From a virus, in IMG/VR virus record IMGVR_UViG_3300020195_000083, positions 1 to 37,491 of that record: a stretch of DNA of 37,491 nt; one strand, written 5' to 3'. Both the position numbers and the translations under genes were made by a program. Positions 24,327 to 33,165 of this stretch are shown here, in pieces. Under the pieces are notes generated by a model that was not told the origin of the DNA, did not search any database, and worked only from the letters and a program-made list of their open reading frames with translations. Position 1 is the first letter of the stretch, and every line of letters starts with the position of its first letter.

Positions 24327-25136
24327 ATGTATGAGCTGAGGGGGGGCAATTCAGGCCTATTAATCAATGGAAGAATCCAGGGGGGGTCTAGTAGTGCCTG
24401 CTATAGGACCATGTTGCTGAGATTACATGGTTTAGAGGTTCCGCCTGACGACCTAGGCAAATTAGTCTTTAAAATTGGGCATAAACACGAAGAACTAATG
24501 ACTCCCTATCTGCCTAATGCTGTTCAAGAAAAACTGGTCTCTAGGCAGCTTACGGATAAAGTAAGCCTTGCCGGGCACATAGACTTTCTTGATGATGACT
24601 GGGTCTATGAGCTAAAATCAGTCACTTCACATAACACCTATAAGTCAGTGTTTTCACAGAGAAAACCTAAGGTAGCTAATATTGCGCAATTATTGACTTA
24701 TATGTGGTTAACGGAACGTAAACGGGGAAAACTTATCTATAGTAGTTGGGTCAAGACGCGGCAAAGTACCCGTAGTCAAAACCGCATACCTGAAGATATG
24801 CACTACAGTCAAGTAGTAGCCCGTGTTATAGATGAAGGCATACCCCTATGGGAAGAACAGACAGAATTCGTTGTCGAAGTAACAAACGACGGCATAGTTA
24901 TGATAGATGGGGTAGAAACTGAGTATAAACAGCAACATACAATAGACTACTGGATGATGGCAGCTAAGGTCATAGAATCACAGACAGTTTATCCTGAGGT
25001 TCCTGATGACGCTTGTCACTTTTGCCCATTCAAAAAAACTTGTCAGATGTTTCGACCGTTTAAAGACACTACTCAGGGTTTTTTAAAATCCGCCGAGGAT
25101 GTTATTGAGGGTAAAAAAGCCCTCATTGCTAGTTAA
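24327..25136 (+). CDS. Cas4/RecB-like Fe-S PD-(D/E)XK nuclease
   Basis: This 269-residue protein has the PD-(D/E)XK core: GHIDF (D86), YELKS (E95, K97) and NIAQLLTYMWL (Q121, Y125). Four cysteines in Cas4/AddB-like positions, C25 (SSSACYRT) near the N-terminus and C230, C233 and C239 (CHFCPFKKTC) near the C-terminus, probably hold a 4Fe-4S cluster. Such enzymes resect DNA ends for recombination. It heads the replication module, upstream of an SSB-like protein and primase. The ATG at 24327 with GGGGG upstream was preferred to a TTG at 24300 that lies inside the terminator. Confidence 0.82.
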   Translation: MYELRGGNSGLLINGRIQGGSSSACYRTMLLRLHGLEVPPDDLGKLVFKIGHKHEELMTPYLPNAVQEKLVSRQLTDKVSLAGHIDFLDDDWVYELKSVTSHNTYKSVFSQRKPKVANIAQLLTYMWLTERKRGKLIYSSWVKTRQSTRSQNRIPEDMHYSQVVARVIDEGIPLWEEQTEFVVEVTNDGIVMIDGVETEYKQQHTIDYWMMAAKVIESQTVYPEVPDDACHFCPFKKTCQMFRPFKDTTQGFLKSAEDVIEGKKALIAS

Positions 25137-25160
25137 CAGTTGTCTGGGAGGACACACCGC

Positions 25161-25772
25161 ATGGCTAAATTTTCTGGTTTCTCTGATATCGAAGCTTTTA
25201 CTAAAAAATCTACAGGTGGGGACAAAAAAGAATTTGCTCCTAAATTTGTTGGCGTTGGGTGGCATGAGGCGACTATCAAAACCATCACCAAAGGCGTTAA
25301 CGCAAAGCTTGATGAAACTTTCAAAAACCACACTCTTGAGTTTGACGTAGGGGGGCTTAAAAAACTCGCCTTCTTGTCGCGTCCTACCACTAAGCTGCTG
25401 TTTGGTGAGAAGAATTATACAAGTGCTTCTTTTGAATGCCGCCAATTTGCCGAAGCTGTAACCGGTTCTTCCGTTGATTTGGCTGACGCTAAAAAGATAT
25501 TCGAAGATCTTTTGGAAAAAGGTGAAGCAGTAGGCAAACGTGTGCGAATCAACGTTCAATACCGCAAGACTCACCTCGTTAAACGTGATGACAAAAAAAT
25601 CGTCATTGTAAACCGCAAAGGTGAAGAAATTGAAGGTCGGGGCTTTGATAGCTTTGACGACGCTAACGCCTACTGTGCTGCTAACAACATTGCCCTAGAA
25701 AAATACCCTAACGTTATAGATTACGAGCTAATTGAAGGGGCAAACGTTGAGACAGAAGATGTTCCATTTTGA
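25161..25772 (+). CDS. Single-stranded DNA-binding-like protein with acidic tip
   Basis: This 203-residue protein sits between the nuclease and primase, the place of DUF669-type or SSB proteins in many phages. The N-terminal part has GWHEATIKTITKGVNAK and NHTLEFDVGG, a pattern of beta strands fitting an OB-like fold. The C-terminus is ETEDVPF, closely like the DDDIPF tip with which bacterial SSB binds partner proteins. The middle carries Lys/Arg-rich strands. It most likely coats ssDNA and recruits replication enzymes. The ATG at 25161 has GGGAGG upstream; an earlier TTG was rejected. Confidence 0.65.
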   Translation: MAKFSGFSDIEAFTKKSTGGDKKEFAPKFVGVGWHEATIKTITKGVNAKLDETFKNHTLEFDVGGLKKLAFLSRPTTKLLFGEKNYTSASFECRQFAEAVTGSSVDLADAKKIFEDLLEKGEAVGKRVRINVQYRKTHLVKRDDKKIVIVNRKGEEIEGRGFDSFDDANAYCAANNIALEKYPNVIDYELIEGANVETEDVPF

Positions 25773-25814
25773 GCCGTAATTGAGCCACAAATGAGCCGAA
25801 CGGGGGAGTAAGCT

Positions 25815-26594
25815 ATGGAACTCTTTGTTGAATACGCTAAAAACGTCTATGAGCGCACCGGAAACATGATTGACGTGACTGCGGCGCATAAACCCGGGTT
25901 CAGGTCGATGTACATGTTCAATGTTCAGGATGCCGCAACTATCAAACGTTCTGGCCATTCACGCGGGTTTGGCGCATACGCCGTCATAAGTAAGTCAGTC
26001 CACATTGACTTAGACGGTGCCCCTGTACCCCCAAATTACATCAAGTATCTCAGGGAACGGGATATTTCACATTCGGTCTGGTTTAGCGGTAATAAGGGTT
26101 ATCATATTCATGTTGCTACAGACCTCTGCCAGTCCCACTGGTTGCCAGATTGGCACTTATCTTACATGCAGGGTTTAGGGTTTGAGTTTGATAAGTCTAT
26201 CTATCGCTCAGATATGCTTATTAGACTCCCTAAGACACCTCATGCGATAACGGGTAAAGCCAAATCCCTTATCTCAATATTTCAAGGCAAGAACAGACTT
26301 ACGCAATCAGAGTTATCCAAAAACTTTACTGAGCCCGAAAGGAGAGCTAAACCTATGGATTTGAACTTTGCTTTTACATTACAGCGCCTATTGAACACTG
26401 TAGAGCGTGGGGTGCTGCCTGGGGGGCGCTATCAAACCCTATGGTCACTAGCATCTAATTTTTGTGCTTTAGGCATAAGGCCCGACAGTACGTTAGATAT
26501 GCTCACAGCGGTTAATAACCAGTTCCCTATACCTACCACACCCGGTGAAGTTCAACGTGCTGTCACGCAGGCTTACGGACGTTCAAATGGTTGA
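25815..26594 (+). CDS. Primase, archaeo-eukaryotic (AEP) type
   Basis: This 259-residue protein has the AEP motifs: VHIDLDG (D65 and D67, metal ligands), WFSGNKGYHIHV (S91, G95, H97, nucleotide binding) and FEFDKSIY (D126, third acidic residue), followed by LIRLPKTPH with a conserved Arg-Pro. It makes primers, or acts as a primase-polymerase, for the family A polymerase at 28121. The C-terminal third is helical without a zinc finger, and no helicase domain is fused; the helicase is the next gene. GGGGGAG precedes the ATG. The stop overlaps the helicase start by eight bases. Confidence 0.8.
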   Translation: MELFVEYAKNVYERTGNMIDVTAAHKPGFRSMYMFNVQDAATIKRSGHSRGFGAYAVISKSVHIDLDGAPVPPNYIKYLRERDISHSVWFSGNKGYHIHVATDLCQSHWLPDWHLSYMQGLGFEFDKSIYRSDMLIRLPKTPHAITGKAKSLISIFQGKNRLTQSELSKNFTEPERRAKPMDLNFAFTLQRLLNTVERGVLPGGRYQTLWSLASNFCALGIRPDSTLDMLTAVNNQFPIPTTPGEVQRAVTQAYGRSNG

Positions 26595-28119
26595 GCTAGC
26601 AAAGATGACAACTTCATTACTACCTCCTATACCCGTATACACCGACGGTACGGCGCGTCAACCCCGTAATGGACAAATCGCGTTTATGGTGTGGTTAGCG
26701 TCCCCTCGGTCGTGGCACATGGCTGGCATCCTCCCGACAGGTATTGGGAAGTCTTGGATTGCAAGAGCAACGCAGGTCGCGATACCGGGCACTATTATTA
26801 TCACGTCTCAAAACGCTCACGTTGACCAGTACGCTAAAACATACTCGGACCTCGTCTCGGTGAAGGGAAAGGAACATTACCAGGATGAAGCTGCTTACAG
26901 GTCGTCCAGGGCCCGTATGCGGACTAAACCCGCTATCTTCAACACGGCTAGCTGGTACTACTATCTTATGCAATCCAAGAACCCAATCAAGCCTAGCGTC
27001 ATAATTTTGGACGAGGCTGACGAGGCTCTTTCATTGTTACTTGAATTTGCTACTGAAAAAATCAGAGTACCTCAGGAGTGGTTTAAGGCTGACGATATTA
27101 TTGATTTAGTTGAGGCCCGCGTTGCCGAAATTGACGTTCGACTACAAGAACTTTGGTTGTTACCTAAAGTAAGTAAAAAAGCTGTATCTCAATATGGCTC
27201 CCAGCTTAACAAAATGAGTAAATTATTCAAAGCTTTAACCACTAATGACTATAGTTTAGGTTGGGAAATATCTAGTGATAAAAAAGGTCAACCAACCTAC
27301 TACGCCAAGGTTGTTCCGACCATATTACCAGAATATGTACGTCAAAAGTTCTTTGGAAACGCGAGAGTTGTACTTTTAAGTGCCACTTTAGACCCACACC
27401 GTGTTGAGGAATTGGTAGGTCCAGGAGCTGATATATTTGAATTAGATTCACCATTTATACTTGACCAGCGACCCATGTTTACGTGTGACCCATTGCCTGC
27501 TAAGCCGGGGTACGGGACCGACACCTCTATCAATGCAGGTCACGTTGCTAGGGTTTGGAATGAGAAATTAAAGGAATTAGGACCTACCCTTGTACACGTC
27601 CCATATGGACAACAGGAGGTCTATGTAGAGGCCTTTAAAAAGTTTACAAAAAATGTTTACGTTAATAACCCTACAAATAAAGACGTGTGTGTCGCCCGGT
27701 TTAAAGAGACGGGGGGCGTTTGGATCGCTTCCGGCTGCAATGTGGGCCTAGACCTGCCCGAGTGCCGCGTAAATATCATCCCGACCCTACAGTATCCTTC
27801 ATTGGCCTCTGATTACGTCAACAAGCGTAAATCTAAGCGTGGCGGGGGTAAGTGGTATCAAGCTGAGACACTTAGACATCTCACTCAAGCCTTAGGTCGT
27901 GGTTGCCGGCATGAAGAGGATTGGGTTGTCAATTGGTGTCCCGACCCCAGATTTTGGAGCCTTTATAATGACACAGTAAAGACTATGCCCAAAGCCCTCA
28001 AGTCTTGCGTCGTTTTCTCCGACTATAGATTTTACTCCTTCCCTGAGATTTACGGTGAGCATAAGCCTACTGAAATTAAAGAGATGTTGGAGACACGGCC
28101 TTTTGCCATGGGGTACTGA
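26587..28119 (+). CDS. SF2 DNA helicase
   Basis: This 510-residue helicase has the superfamily 2 motifs: Walker A GILPTGIGKSWIARA (TGIGKS at 51-56), DEAD-like ILDEADEAL, motif III LLSATLDP, motif IV-like LVHVPYGQQ, motif V IASGCNVGLDLPECRVNIIP, and motif VI QALGRGCR. It probably unwinds the replication fork, taking the place of a DnaB- or T7 gp4-type helicase, which is absent. A long insert between DEAD and SAT has a charged helical part. The start at 26587 overlaps the primase; a weak site precedes it and a second ATG lies at 26605, so the first few residues are uncertain. Confidence 0.82.
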   Translation: MVELAKMTTSLLPPIPVYTDGTARQPRNGQIAFMVWLASPRSWHMAGILPTGIGKSWIARATQVAIPGTIIITSQNAHVDQYAKTYSDLVSVKGKEHYQDEAAYRSSRARMRTKPAIFNTASWYYYLMQSKNPIKPSVIILDEADEALSLLLEFATEKIRVPQEWFKADDIIDLVEARVAEIDVRLQELWLLPKVSKKAVSQYGSQLNKMSKLFKALTTNDYSLGWEISSDKKGQPTYYAKVVPTILPEYVRQKFFGNARVVLLSATLDPHRVEELVGPGADIFELDSPFILDQRPMFTCDPLPAKPGYGTDTSINAGHVARVWNEKLKELGPTLVHVPYGQQEVYVEAFKKFTKNVYVNNPTNKDVCVARFKETGGVWIASGCNVGLDLPECRVNIIPTLQYPSLASDYVNKRKSKRGGGKWYQAETLRHLTQALGRGCRHEEDWVVNWCPDPRFWSLYNDTVKTMPKALKSCVVFSDYRFYSFPEIYGEHKPTEIKEMLETRPFAMGY

Positions 28120-28120
28120 T

Positions 28121-30064
28121 ATGACTATAGTTTTTGTAGATATTGAAACTTCAGGTCTATTATTTTGGGAAAAAGATTTTCATCTTGAATCCGTATCTCT
28201 ACATTGGAGGGATGATAAAGGTGTTATTAAAAACCATTACGCCCGAGGTCCGCAAGAAGTACGACGAGTATTTGAGGGTTTATCGAAAAAAGGCACGCCG
28301 TTATCAGCCTATAATATAGGGTATGAGATGGGTGTTACCTTATGCCAATACCCTGATTTGAACCTTAACTGGTCTGTAGATGTAATGAGATTAAGGCAGC
28401 TCTACAACCAAGGCTCTGGTCAAATGGTGACTAATAGCGAGGGGCGTAAAGAGCTACGTTATACGCATTATGAGCCATTTAGTTGGGGTTTAAAGGACGC
28501 GGTAAGGACTATTTTTCCAGGTAGCGGGGACTATGAAAAAGAACTTCACGCCTGGATGAAACAATCTGGCAAATCTTGGGACCGTATCTCAGAGTTTCCT
28601 GACGAGTTGTTAAAGCCCTACAACCAAGCTGACACCGAGTACACTTTAAAACTGTACGAGTTTTTTACCACACATTTTGCCGGAGAGGGGTTCGATTGGT
28701 TACCAGACCATGAAGATTATATATTTCTAACCCGTCAAGTCGTACAAGCTAAAATAAGAGGTATCCCCGTTGATGTTGAATTACTTGAGAAAAATGTCGC
28801 GCTACTTAAGGAGCAAATTGAGGCCATTGACGCGAAATTGCGTACCGAATACGAGGAAGAGATTCAAGAGGTACGTCAGTCTGCTTTAGACAAGTATAAA
28901 GAAGCCCACCCACGAGGGCGTAAGACTATAGCGGATTTCGATTTTAATATTAACAGTAAAAAGCAGCTTGGTGAGCTAGCTACTGAACAACTTGATATGG
29001 AAGTCAAGCTAAGGACTGCAAAAGGTTCACCCAGTTTCCGACGTGCCCATTTAAGTCAATGGGAAAACTTAGGCGATATCCTCGGTAAACGGGGGACTCT
29101 TACCGTCGCTTATCAGCAATGTAAAAAGCTGGCAGAGGTTTCGGCAAAAGACGGTCATTGGCACCATGACTTAAAAACATGTGGGACTGTGACTGGTCGC
29201 ATGGCAGGAGGCGGTGGGCTTAACGTACAGGGGCTTAGTCGTCGCGAGCCATTGCTTATGAAGACGTTAATTGCACCCCCAGGTAAGGTGCTAATATCCT
29301 GCGACTTAAGCGCCGGAGAACCTACCGTAGCAACGCATTATAGTCAAGATTATAAGTATAAATATTTTACTTATGACGGCGTAGGTAAGGCTCCTTATTG
29401 GCAAAAAGAAACTCTAATGATTGATGATGTTTACTTAGCGTTCGGTGCTGTAGCGGAACCTGAGGTCATGAAGGAAGCCTGGAATAAGCAGTGGCCCGTA
29501 GGCACTTTTGCTCAACAATGGCTTGCTGATGCTGAGGTGATTAAAGGGGCTCTTAAAAAGAAACGTCAGGCATGGAAGACTATCGCACTAGGTCTCAACT
29601 ATGGAATGGGTCCTAAAACTCTCTGTAAAAACCTTACTGAAGGTGGCCTACCAACTACATATGACGAGGCTAAAAGGCTCTGGAATACGTATTGGGCGCT
29701 GTTTAGAACGATGCAAACTTACGCGTCCTCTATTGCTAAATATGTAGAGCATAAAGGCTACATGGTAAATGAGTTTGGCTATCGTGGGACCCCTAAACCA
29801 CATAATGCATGGAATTTTATGATTCAATCTTCAGTCAACGGAGTCATAACAAAATGGTTAAAAAACGTACTAGAAGTAGCACCTTGGACTGAGTATGTAG
29901 TGTGCATTCATGACGAAATAATATTCACAATTCCCGAATCCCGAATCGAAGAGTTTAAAGTTTTTTGTAGAGATGCCGAGAGAAGACTTAATGAGGATTT
30001 GCAGTGGAGTGTGAACGTGAGAACGGGCTATGTTTTTGGAGTTAATCTTTTTGAGGCTAAGTAA
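28121..30064 (+). CDS. polA: Family A DNA polymerase with 3'-5' exonuclease
   Basis: This 647-residue polymerase has exonuclease motifs VDIETSG (D7, E9), SAYNIGYEMG and YNQADTEYT. The polymerase palm has motif A CDLSAGEP (D395, E400), motif B RQAWKTIALGLNYG (R482, K486, Y494) and motif C CIHDE (D598, E599). Leu490 occupies the position of Phe762 of E. coli Pol I. Thus no 5'-3' exonuclease domain is present; an RNase H or host enzyme would be needed to remove primers. It starts two bases after the helicase stop, with GGGG upstream. It replicates the genome with the primase and helicase upstream. Confidence 0.93.
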   Translation: MTIVFVDIETSGLLFWEKDFHLESVSLHWRDDKGVIKNHYARGPQEVRRVFEGLSKKGTPLSAYNIGYEMGVTLCQYPDLNLNWSVDVMRLRQLYNQGSGQMVTNSEGRKELRYTHYEPFSWGLKDAVRTIFPGSGDYEKELHAWMKQSGKSWDRISEFPDELLKPYNQADTEYTLKLYEFFTTHFAGEGFDWLPDHEDYIFLTRQVVQAKIRGIPVDVELLEKNVALLKEQIEAIDAKLRTEYEEEIQEVRQSALDKYKEAHPRGRKTIADFDFNINSKKQLGELATEQLDMEVKLRTAKGSPSFRRAHLSQWENLGDILGKRGTLTVAYQQCKKLAEVSAKDGHWHHDLKTCGTVTGRMAGGGGLNVQGLSRREPLLMKTLIAPPGKVLISCDLSAGEPTVATHYSQDYKYKYFTYDGVGKAPYWQKETLMIDDVYLAFGAVAEPEVMKEAWNKQWPVGTFAQQWLADAEVIKGALKKKRQAWKTIALGLNYGMGPKTLCKNLTEGGLPTTYDEAKRLWNTYWALFRTMQTYASSIAKYVEHKGYMVNEFGYRGTPKPHNAWNFMIQSSVNGVITKWLKNVLEVAPWTEYVVCIHDEIIFTIPESRIEEFKVFCRDAERRLNEDLQWSVNVRTGYVFGVNLFEAK

Positions 30065-30100
30065 GCTGTCGATGTTACAATCTGTACGGAGGTCGTCGCA

Positions 30101-30472
30101 ATGGGTAGTAAACTAGTTAAACCATTCCAACTCAAGATTGGAAACAGACAATGGAAGGTACGGTTTGTCTCAGCAGCGTGGCTTAAAGCAGTCACAGGCG
30201 GTTCTACAATGGGTTTATGTGACTATGAGATTAGTACCATATACATTAATAAAAATATGCATATACCTCAGATTAGGGTCACCCTGTTCCATGAGATAAC
30301 TCATGCGATGCTTGAACCAAATATGGGGTCCAACGACCAACACCTTGGTCTTATCAATGAAGAAATCTGTGCAAATCTATTAGGTTCCGGTCTTGCAGAG
30401 TTACTTTTACAACCTTTACCAGCGTGGCTAGTCTCGACAACTGCCGCCGCTGTAGGAGATACCCCGAAATGA
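30101..30472 (+). CDS. Small zinc-metallopeptidase-like protein (HEITH)
   Basis: This 123-residue protein has the zinc motif HEITH (H64, E65, H68) in a hydrophobic helix (RVTLFHEITHAML), and an acidic EEICANLLGSG helix about 28 residues later that may give the third ligand. ImmA/SprT-like small phage peptidases have this design; ImmA cleaves repressors. The substrate is unknown. TACGGAGG lies before the ATG at normal spacing. The stop overlaps the phosphoesterase start (ATGA), so the two are coupled. Confidence 0.7.
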   Translation: MGSKLVKPFQLKIGNRQWKVRFVSAAWLKAVTGGSTMGLCDYEISTIYINKNMHIPQIRVTLFHEITHAMLEPNMGSNDQHLGLINEEICANLLGSGLAELLLQPLPAWLVSTTAAAVGDTPK

Positions 30473-31143
30473 CAACTGACGCAATCATTATTATCCCGGA
30501 CACTCACCACCCCTACACGAATTGGAACGTACTAAGAGAAGCGCGTGACCACTACCTAGTCTACAAGAGACAAAAGAAAACTGTCAAGGTCATACAGATG
30601 GGCGACCTTACCGACCAAAAGGCATGGTCACGATTTCCTAAGGATGTTGACGACGACAACCCCACACTTGAGTGGATGAAGACTGAAGACGCCCTTATCC
30701 GCATGGGTGAGTGGTTCCCTGAGATGACTCTCATACTCGGTAACCATGACGTACGCATCATTAAAAAATGCCTGGAAGTGGGCATCCCTAAAAAGCTCAT
30801 CCCTAAGCTTGAAAAGTTATTCCCATTCCAGGGCTGGGACTGGCATATGTCACACCGTCCCTTAGTCATTGATAACGTTATGTATGTTCACGGCGACGAG
30901 TTCGCTGGCAATGCCATCGCTAAAGCTAAACGTGCGGGTATGAGCGTCGTTCAAGGTCATGACCATCAAATGTACTTGGAGTTTCTCAACACCATGGGCC
31001 GCAAAACCTTTGGTATGGGAACAGGTTGCACGGTTGACGTTGACAGCCCCGCTGCTGCCTACGCTGCAAAGAACCCTATGGGTGTAGACTTGGGTTTCGC
31101 TGAGATTATTAAAGGAGTTCCGCATCTTATACCCTACTTCTAA
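30469..31143 (+). CDS. Calcineurin-like metallophosphoesterase
   Basis: This 224-residue protein carries the family motifs in order: PDTHHP (D11, H13), QMGDLTDQ, ILGNHD, YVHGDE and GHDH. They bind two metal ions for phosphodiester hydrolysis. In phages such enzymes are often near replication genes and may act on DNA (Mre11/SbcD-like) or nucleotides; the specificity cannot be read here. It is coupled to the upstream HEITH protein and has GGAG before the start. A 47-base gap with no feature follows. Confidence 0.85.
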   Translation: MTTDAIIIIPDTHHPYTNWNVLREARDHYLVYKRQKKTVKVIQMGDLTDQKAWSRFPKDVDDDNPTLEWMKTEDALIRMGEWFPEMTLILGNHDVRIIKKCLEVGIPKKLIPKLEKLFPFQGWDWHMSHRPLVIDNVMYVHGDEFAGNAIAKAKRAGMSVVQGHDHQMYLEFLNTMGRKTFGMGTGCTVDVDSPAAAYAAKNPMGVDLGFAEIIKGVPHLIPYF

Positions 31144-31190
31144 AGTTTTAACACAACCGGACGAGATAGCAATATAGGAGGAAACAAAAC

Positions 31191-31442
31191 ATGACAAGAC
31201 TTACTGTAGGACGAGTGACAACTGCTTCGGGGGAAGAGGTATTCACCGTATTCTTATCGGAATCTGAGTTAGAAACTTTAGCTAAAAAGTATCCACAATG
31301 CAAGGCGCGGTCAGAGTTCGAATTAGAAAGAGTGGATTTATTTAAGCTTTATCAGGCGATTTCTAGATTTATGCACGGTGTGAGCAGCACACAATATATT
31401 GAAAAAACTTATGGTCTGGACACATATAGGAGACGGTCATGA
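31191..31442 (+). CDS. Hypothetical protein
   Basis: This 83-residue protein is not recognised. A very strong AGGAGG site lies before the ATG, so it is well translated. The N-terminal half is beta-like (TRLTVGRVTTASGEEVFTVF), followed by a helix (SESELETLAKKY) and a basic C-terminus. It is coupled by ATGA to the next gene. It lies between the phosphoesterase and the Sak4-like ATPase, so a role in DNA metabolism is possible. Confidence 0.6.
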   Translation: MTRLTVGRVTTASGEEVFTVFLSESELETLAKKYPQCKARSEFELERVDLFKLYQAISRFMHGVSSTQYIEKTYGLDTYRRRS

Positions 31443-31849
31443 AATTAGGTACAATTTACAGCTTGAACGGATTAAATCGTAGAGAAGGGCACTTCTTTGC
31501 TAAGCCAGTCATGTTTGACCCAACCAATGGAGAGTATGTAGTCCTGGTCTATAATTCTCTGCTTGAAGAAGTAGGGCCAGGGATTGTACCTCAAGGCTCC
31601 GTACTAGGACCGGTGTTCAATAGCCCCGCGAATCGCCCCTTATATCTCATGAGATTTTTCAAGGGTGACGAGGTTGCAGATGGGGATATCATATTCGGGG
31701 ACAAAGAGTACGGCTTGAGAATGTGCAAGAGGGCTGAAGAGAACAAAGAACATCAAATTGATAAAGCACAGTTGATTGAGATGGTAGAACACCCTGACTA
31801 CGGAATTGACGACAGCAACGATGAAGTAGGGGACCCGACACTTAACTAA
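31439..31849 (+). CDS. Hypothetical protein
   Basis: This 136-residue protein is not recognised. The first 85 residues have a mixed beta layout with Gly/Pro turns (FAKPVMFDPTNGEYVVLVYN, GIVPQGSVLGPVF). The C-terminal third is charged and acidic (EENKEHQIDKAQLIEMVEHP). It is coupled upstream by ATGA. No domain recognised. Confidence 0.6.
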   Translation: MKLGTIYSLNGLNRREGHFFAKPVMFDPTNGEYVVLVYNSLLEEVGPGIVPQGSVLGPVFNSPANRPLYLMRFFKGDEVADGDIIFGDKEYGLRMCKRAEENKEHQIDKAQLIEMVEHPDYGIDDSNDEVGDPTLN

Positions 31850-31869
31850 ATTTTCTGGGAGGAAAATCT

Positions 31870-32694
31870 ATGAACTTGCCTACTTTAAGTTTTGACGCGC
31901 CTAAAACCGTATTCCCTTTACTCGCTGTACTTGTAGGACCTACAGGAGCCGGTAAAAGTACCTTAGTTGGAACTTTGGGAGTACCTACCCTTTACTTCCA
32001 TACCGCAAGCGAATCACACGGCCCCCGTGCTGCTAGGACTATCAATCCTAAGATTGCCCCGATTTGCATTGATGGGGACGCAGCAAAGACACCTGACGAA
32101 CATTTTGAAGGCTTACTCGCAATGTTGGCCGACGTCAAGGGAATGAAGGCTCAAAAGGTTGGGGCTATCGTTTTGGACGGTTGGGCTGAGTTGGAGTCAT
32201 TGTTGATGACGACGACCGCCATGAAAAACTTTTGCCGTACAAAAGACGGCACACACAATACTTTTAAAGAAGGTGACTTTATCCTTCTAAAATTCCGTGA
32301 GATTCGCAAGGCCCTTCAAATCATTCAAGACAATGGAATGCACGTCATCACTACGTTGCTCGGCATCCTTACCAGCCAACCCGACGACCTTAACGGGTAT
32401 AGCCTTAGCCCCCGATTAAAAGGATACAATACGGCTGAGTTCGTTCTATCTCTGTTCCCCGATATCCTTATCCCTGCACGGCTTGTTAACAAAGACGGCA
32501 AGAGTGAGTTTGCCCTTCTCTATCATGCAACCATCTCTCGTAGTCAGACCAAAGAAGACGGGTCAATGAAGGTCGCTGCATTTACTCCGCGTATCACTGG
32601 AACCTTGATTACTGCGTGGCCTCAAAAGTCATCAGCCGACTTGTCAAAGATGTTGGAGTTCCGTGACAAACTTATGAATGGAGGGGGGAAGTAA
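31870..32694 (+). CDS. Sak4-like P-loop ATPase (RecA-type recombinase)
   Basis: This 274-residue protein has the Walker A motif GPTGAGKST (23-31), TLYFHTASE, a Walker B-like VGAIVLDGWAEL, and a helical segment with RKALQIIQDNGMHVITT. The design and size fit the phage Sak4/RAD55-like group of RecA-type ATPases, which anneal or exchange strands with help from SSB and nuclease; both are present upstream. GGGAGG precedes the ATG. It is adjacent to the lysozyme gene. Other KaiC/RecA-type ATPases are alternatives. Confidence 0.72.
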   Translation: MNLPTLSFDAPKTVFPLLAVLVGPTGAGKSTLVGTLGVPTLYFHTASESHGPRAARTINPKIAPICIDGDAAKTPDEHFEGLLAMLADVKGMKAQKVGAIVLDGWAELESLLMTTTAMKNFCRTKDGTHNTFKEGDFILLKFREIRKALQIIQDNGMHVITTLLGILTSQPDDLNGYSLSPRLKGYNTAEFVLSLFPDILIPARLVNKDGKSEFALLYHATISRSQTKEDGSMKVAAFTPRITGTLITAWPQKSSADLSKMLEFRDKLMNGGGK

Positions 32695-32695
32695 T

Positions 32696-33154
32696 ATGAT
32701 AAACGCCCTCATTATAGCGGTCATGCTCGTCTCTAACGTCGAAGATTTTCGTGAGACCGCTTACCTGTGCCCAGCTGGCGTATTGACTATCGGTTATGGA
32801 CTCACTGGCCCTACGGTGACCAAGTCAAGTCGTACTACCCGCAAAGAGGCTACAGGCTGGCTTAAAACGCGACTACAGCAAGAAATGGAATTCATTCTTG
32901 ACGCAGTAGGTAAGGACCGGGTTTTGCTGGATTTCGAGTTAGCTGCACTTGCAAGTTTTGTCTACAACGTGGGGCGCGGTGCATTCTCTAAATCTACGTT
33001 GCTTAAAAAGCTAAAGGCCCAGGCCCCTGCTGACGAGTTAGTTAATGAGTTCAAGAAGTGGGACAAAGCTAACGGAGTAGCTTTAGCAGGACTCACTAAA
33101 AGGAGGGACATGGAGGCAACTCTGTTCATCGGAAACTGTGTCACATGCGCTTAG
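32696..33154 (+). CDS. GH24 lysozyme (endolysin)
   Basis: This 152-residue muramidase aligns with T4/P21-type lysozymes. Glu16 is followed after nine and fifteen residues by Cys25 and Thr31, the T4 E11/D20/T26 spacing, within EDFRETAYLCPAGVLTIGYG. The Asp position is Cys, as in many GH24 phage endolysins (the CPAG variant), and the usual His of GYGHT is Leu. FELAALASFVYNVG is a conserved core segment. The N-terminal hydrophobic stretch is too short for a clear signal. GGAGGGG precedes the ATG at 32696. It cleaves peptidoglycan at lysis. Confidence 0.88.
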   Translation: MINALIIAVMLVSNVEDFRETAYLCPAGVLTIGYGLTGPTVTKSSRTTRKEATGWLKTRLQQEMEFILDAVGKDRVLLDFELAALASFVYNVGRGAFSKSTLLKKLKAQAPADELVNEFKKWDKANGVALAGLTKRRDMEATLFIGNCVTCA

Positions 33155-33165
33155 CGAGGTACTTT

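Noticed and set aside
25083-25574. Leftward 163-codon frame opposite the SSB-like gene
   Set aside because: It mirrors the rightward gene, which has a good start and a recognisable C-terminus; the leftward protein has no fold pattern.
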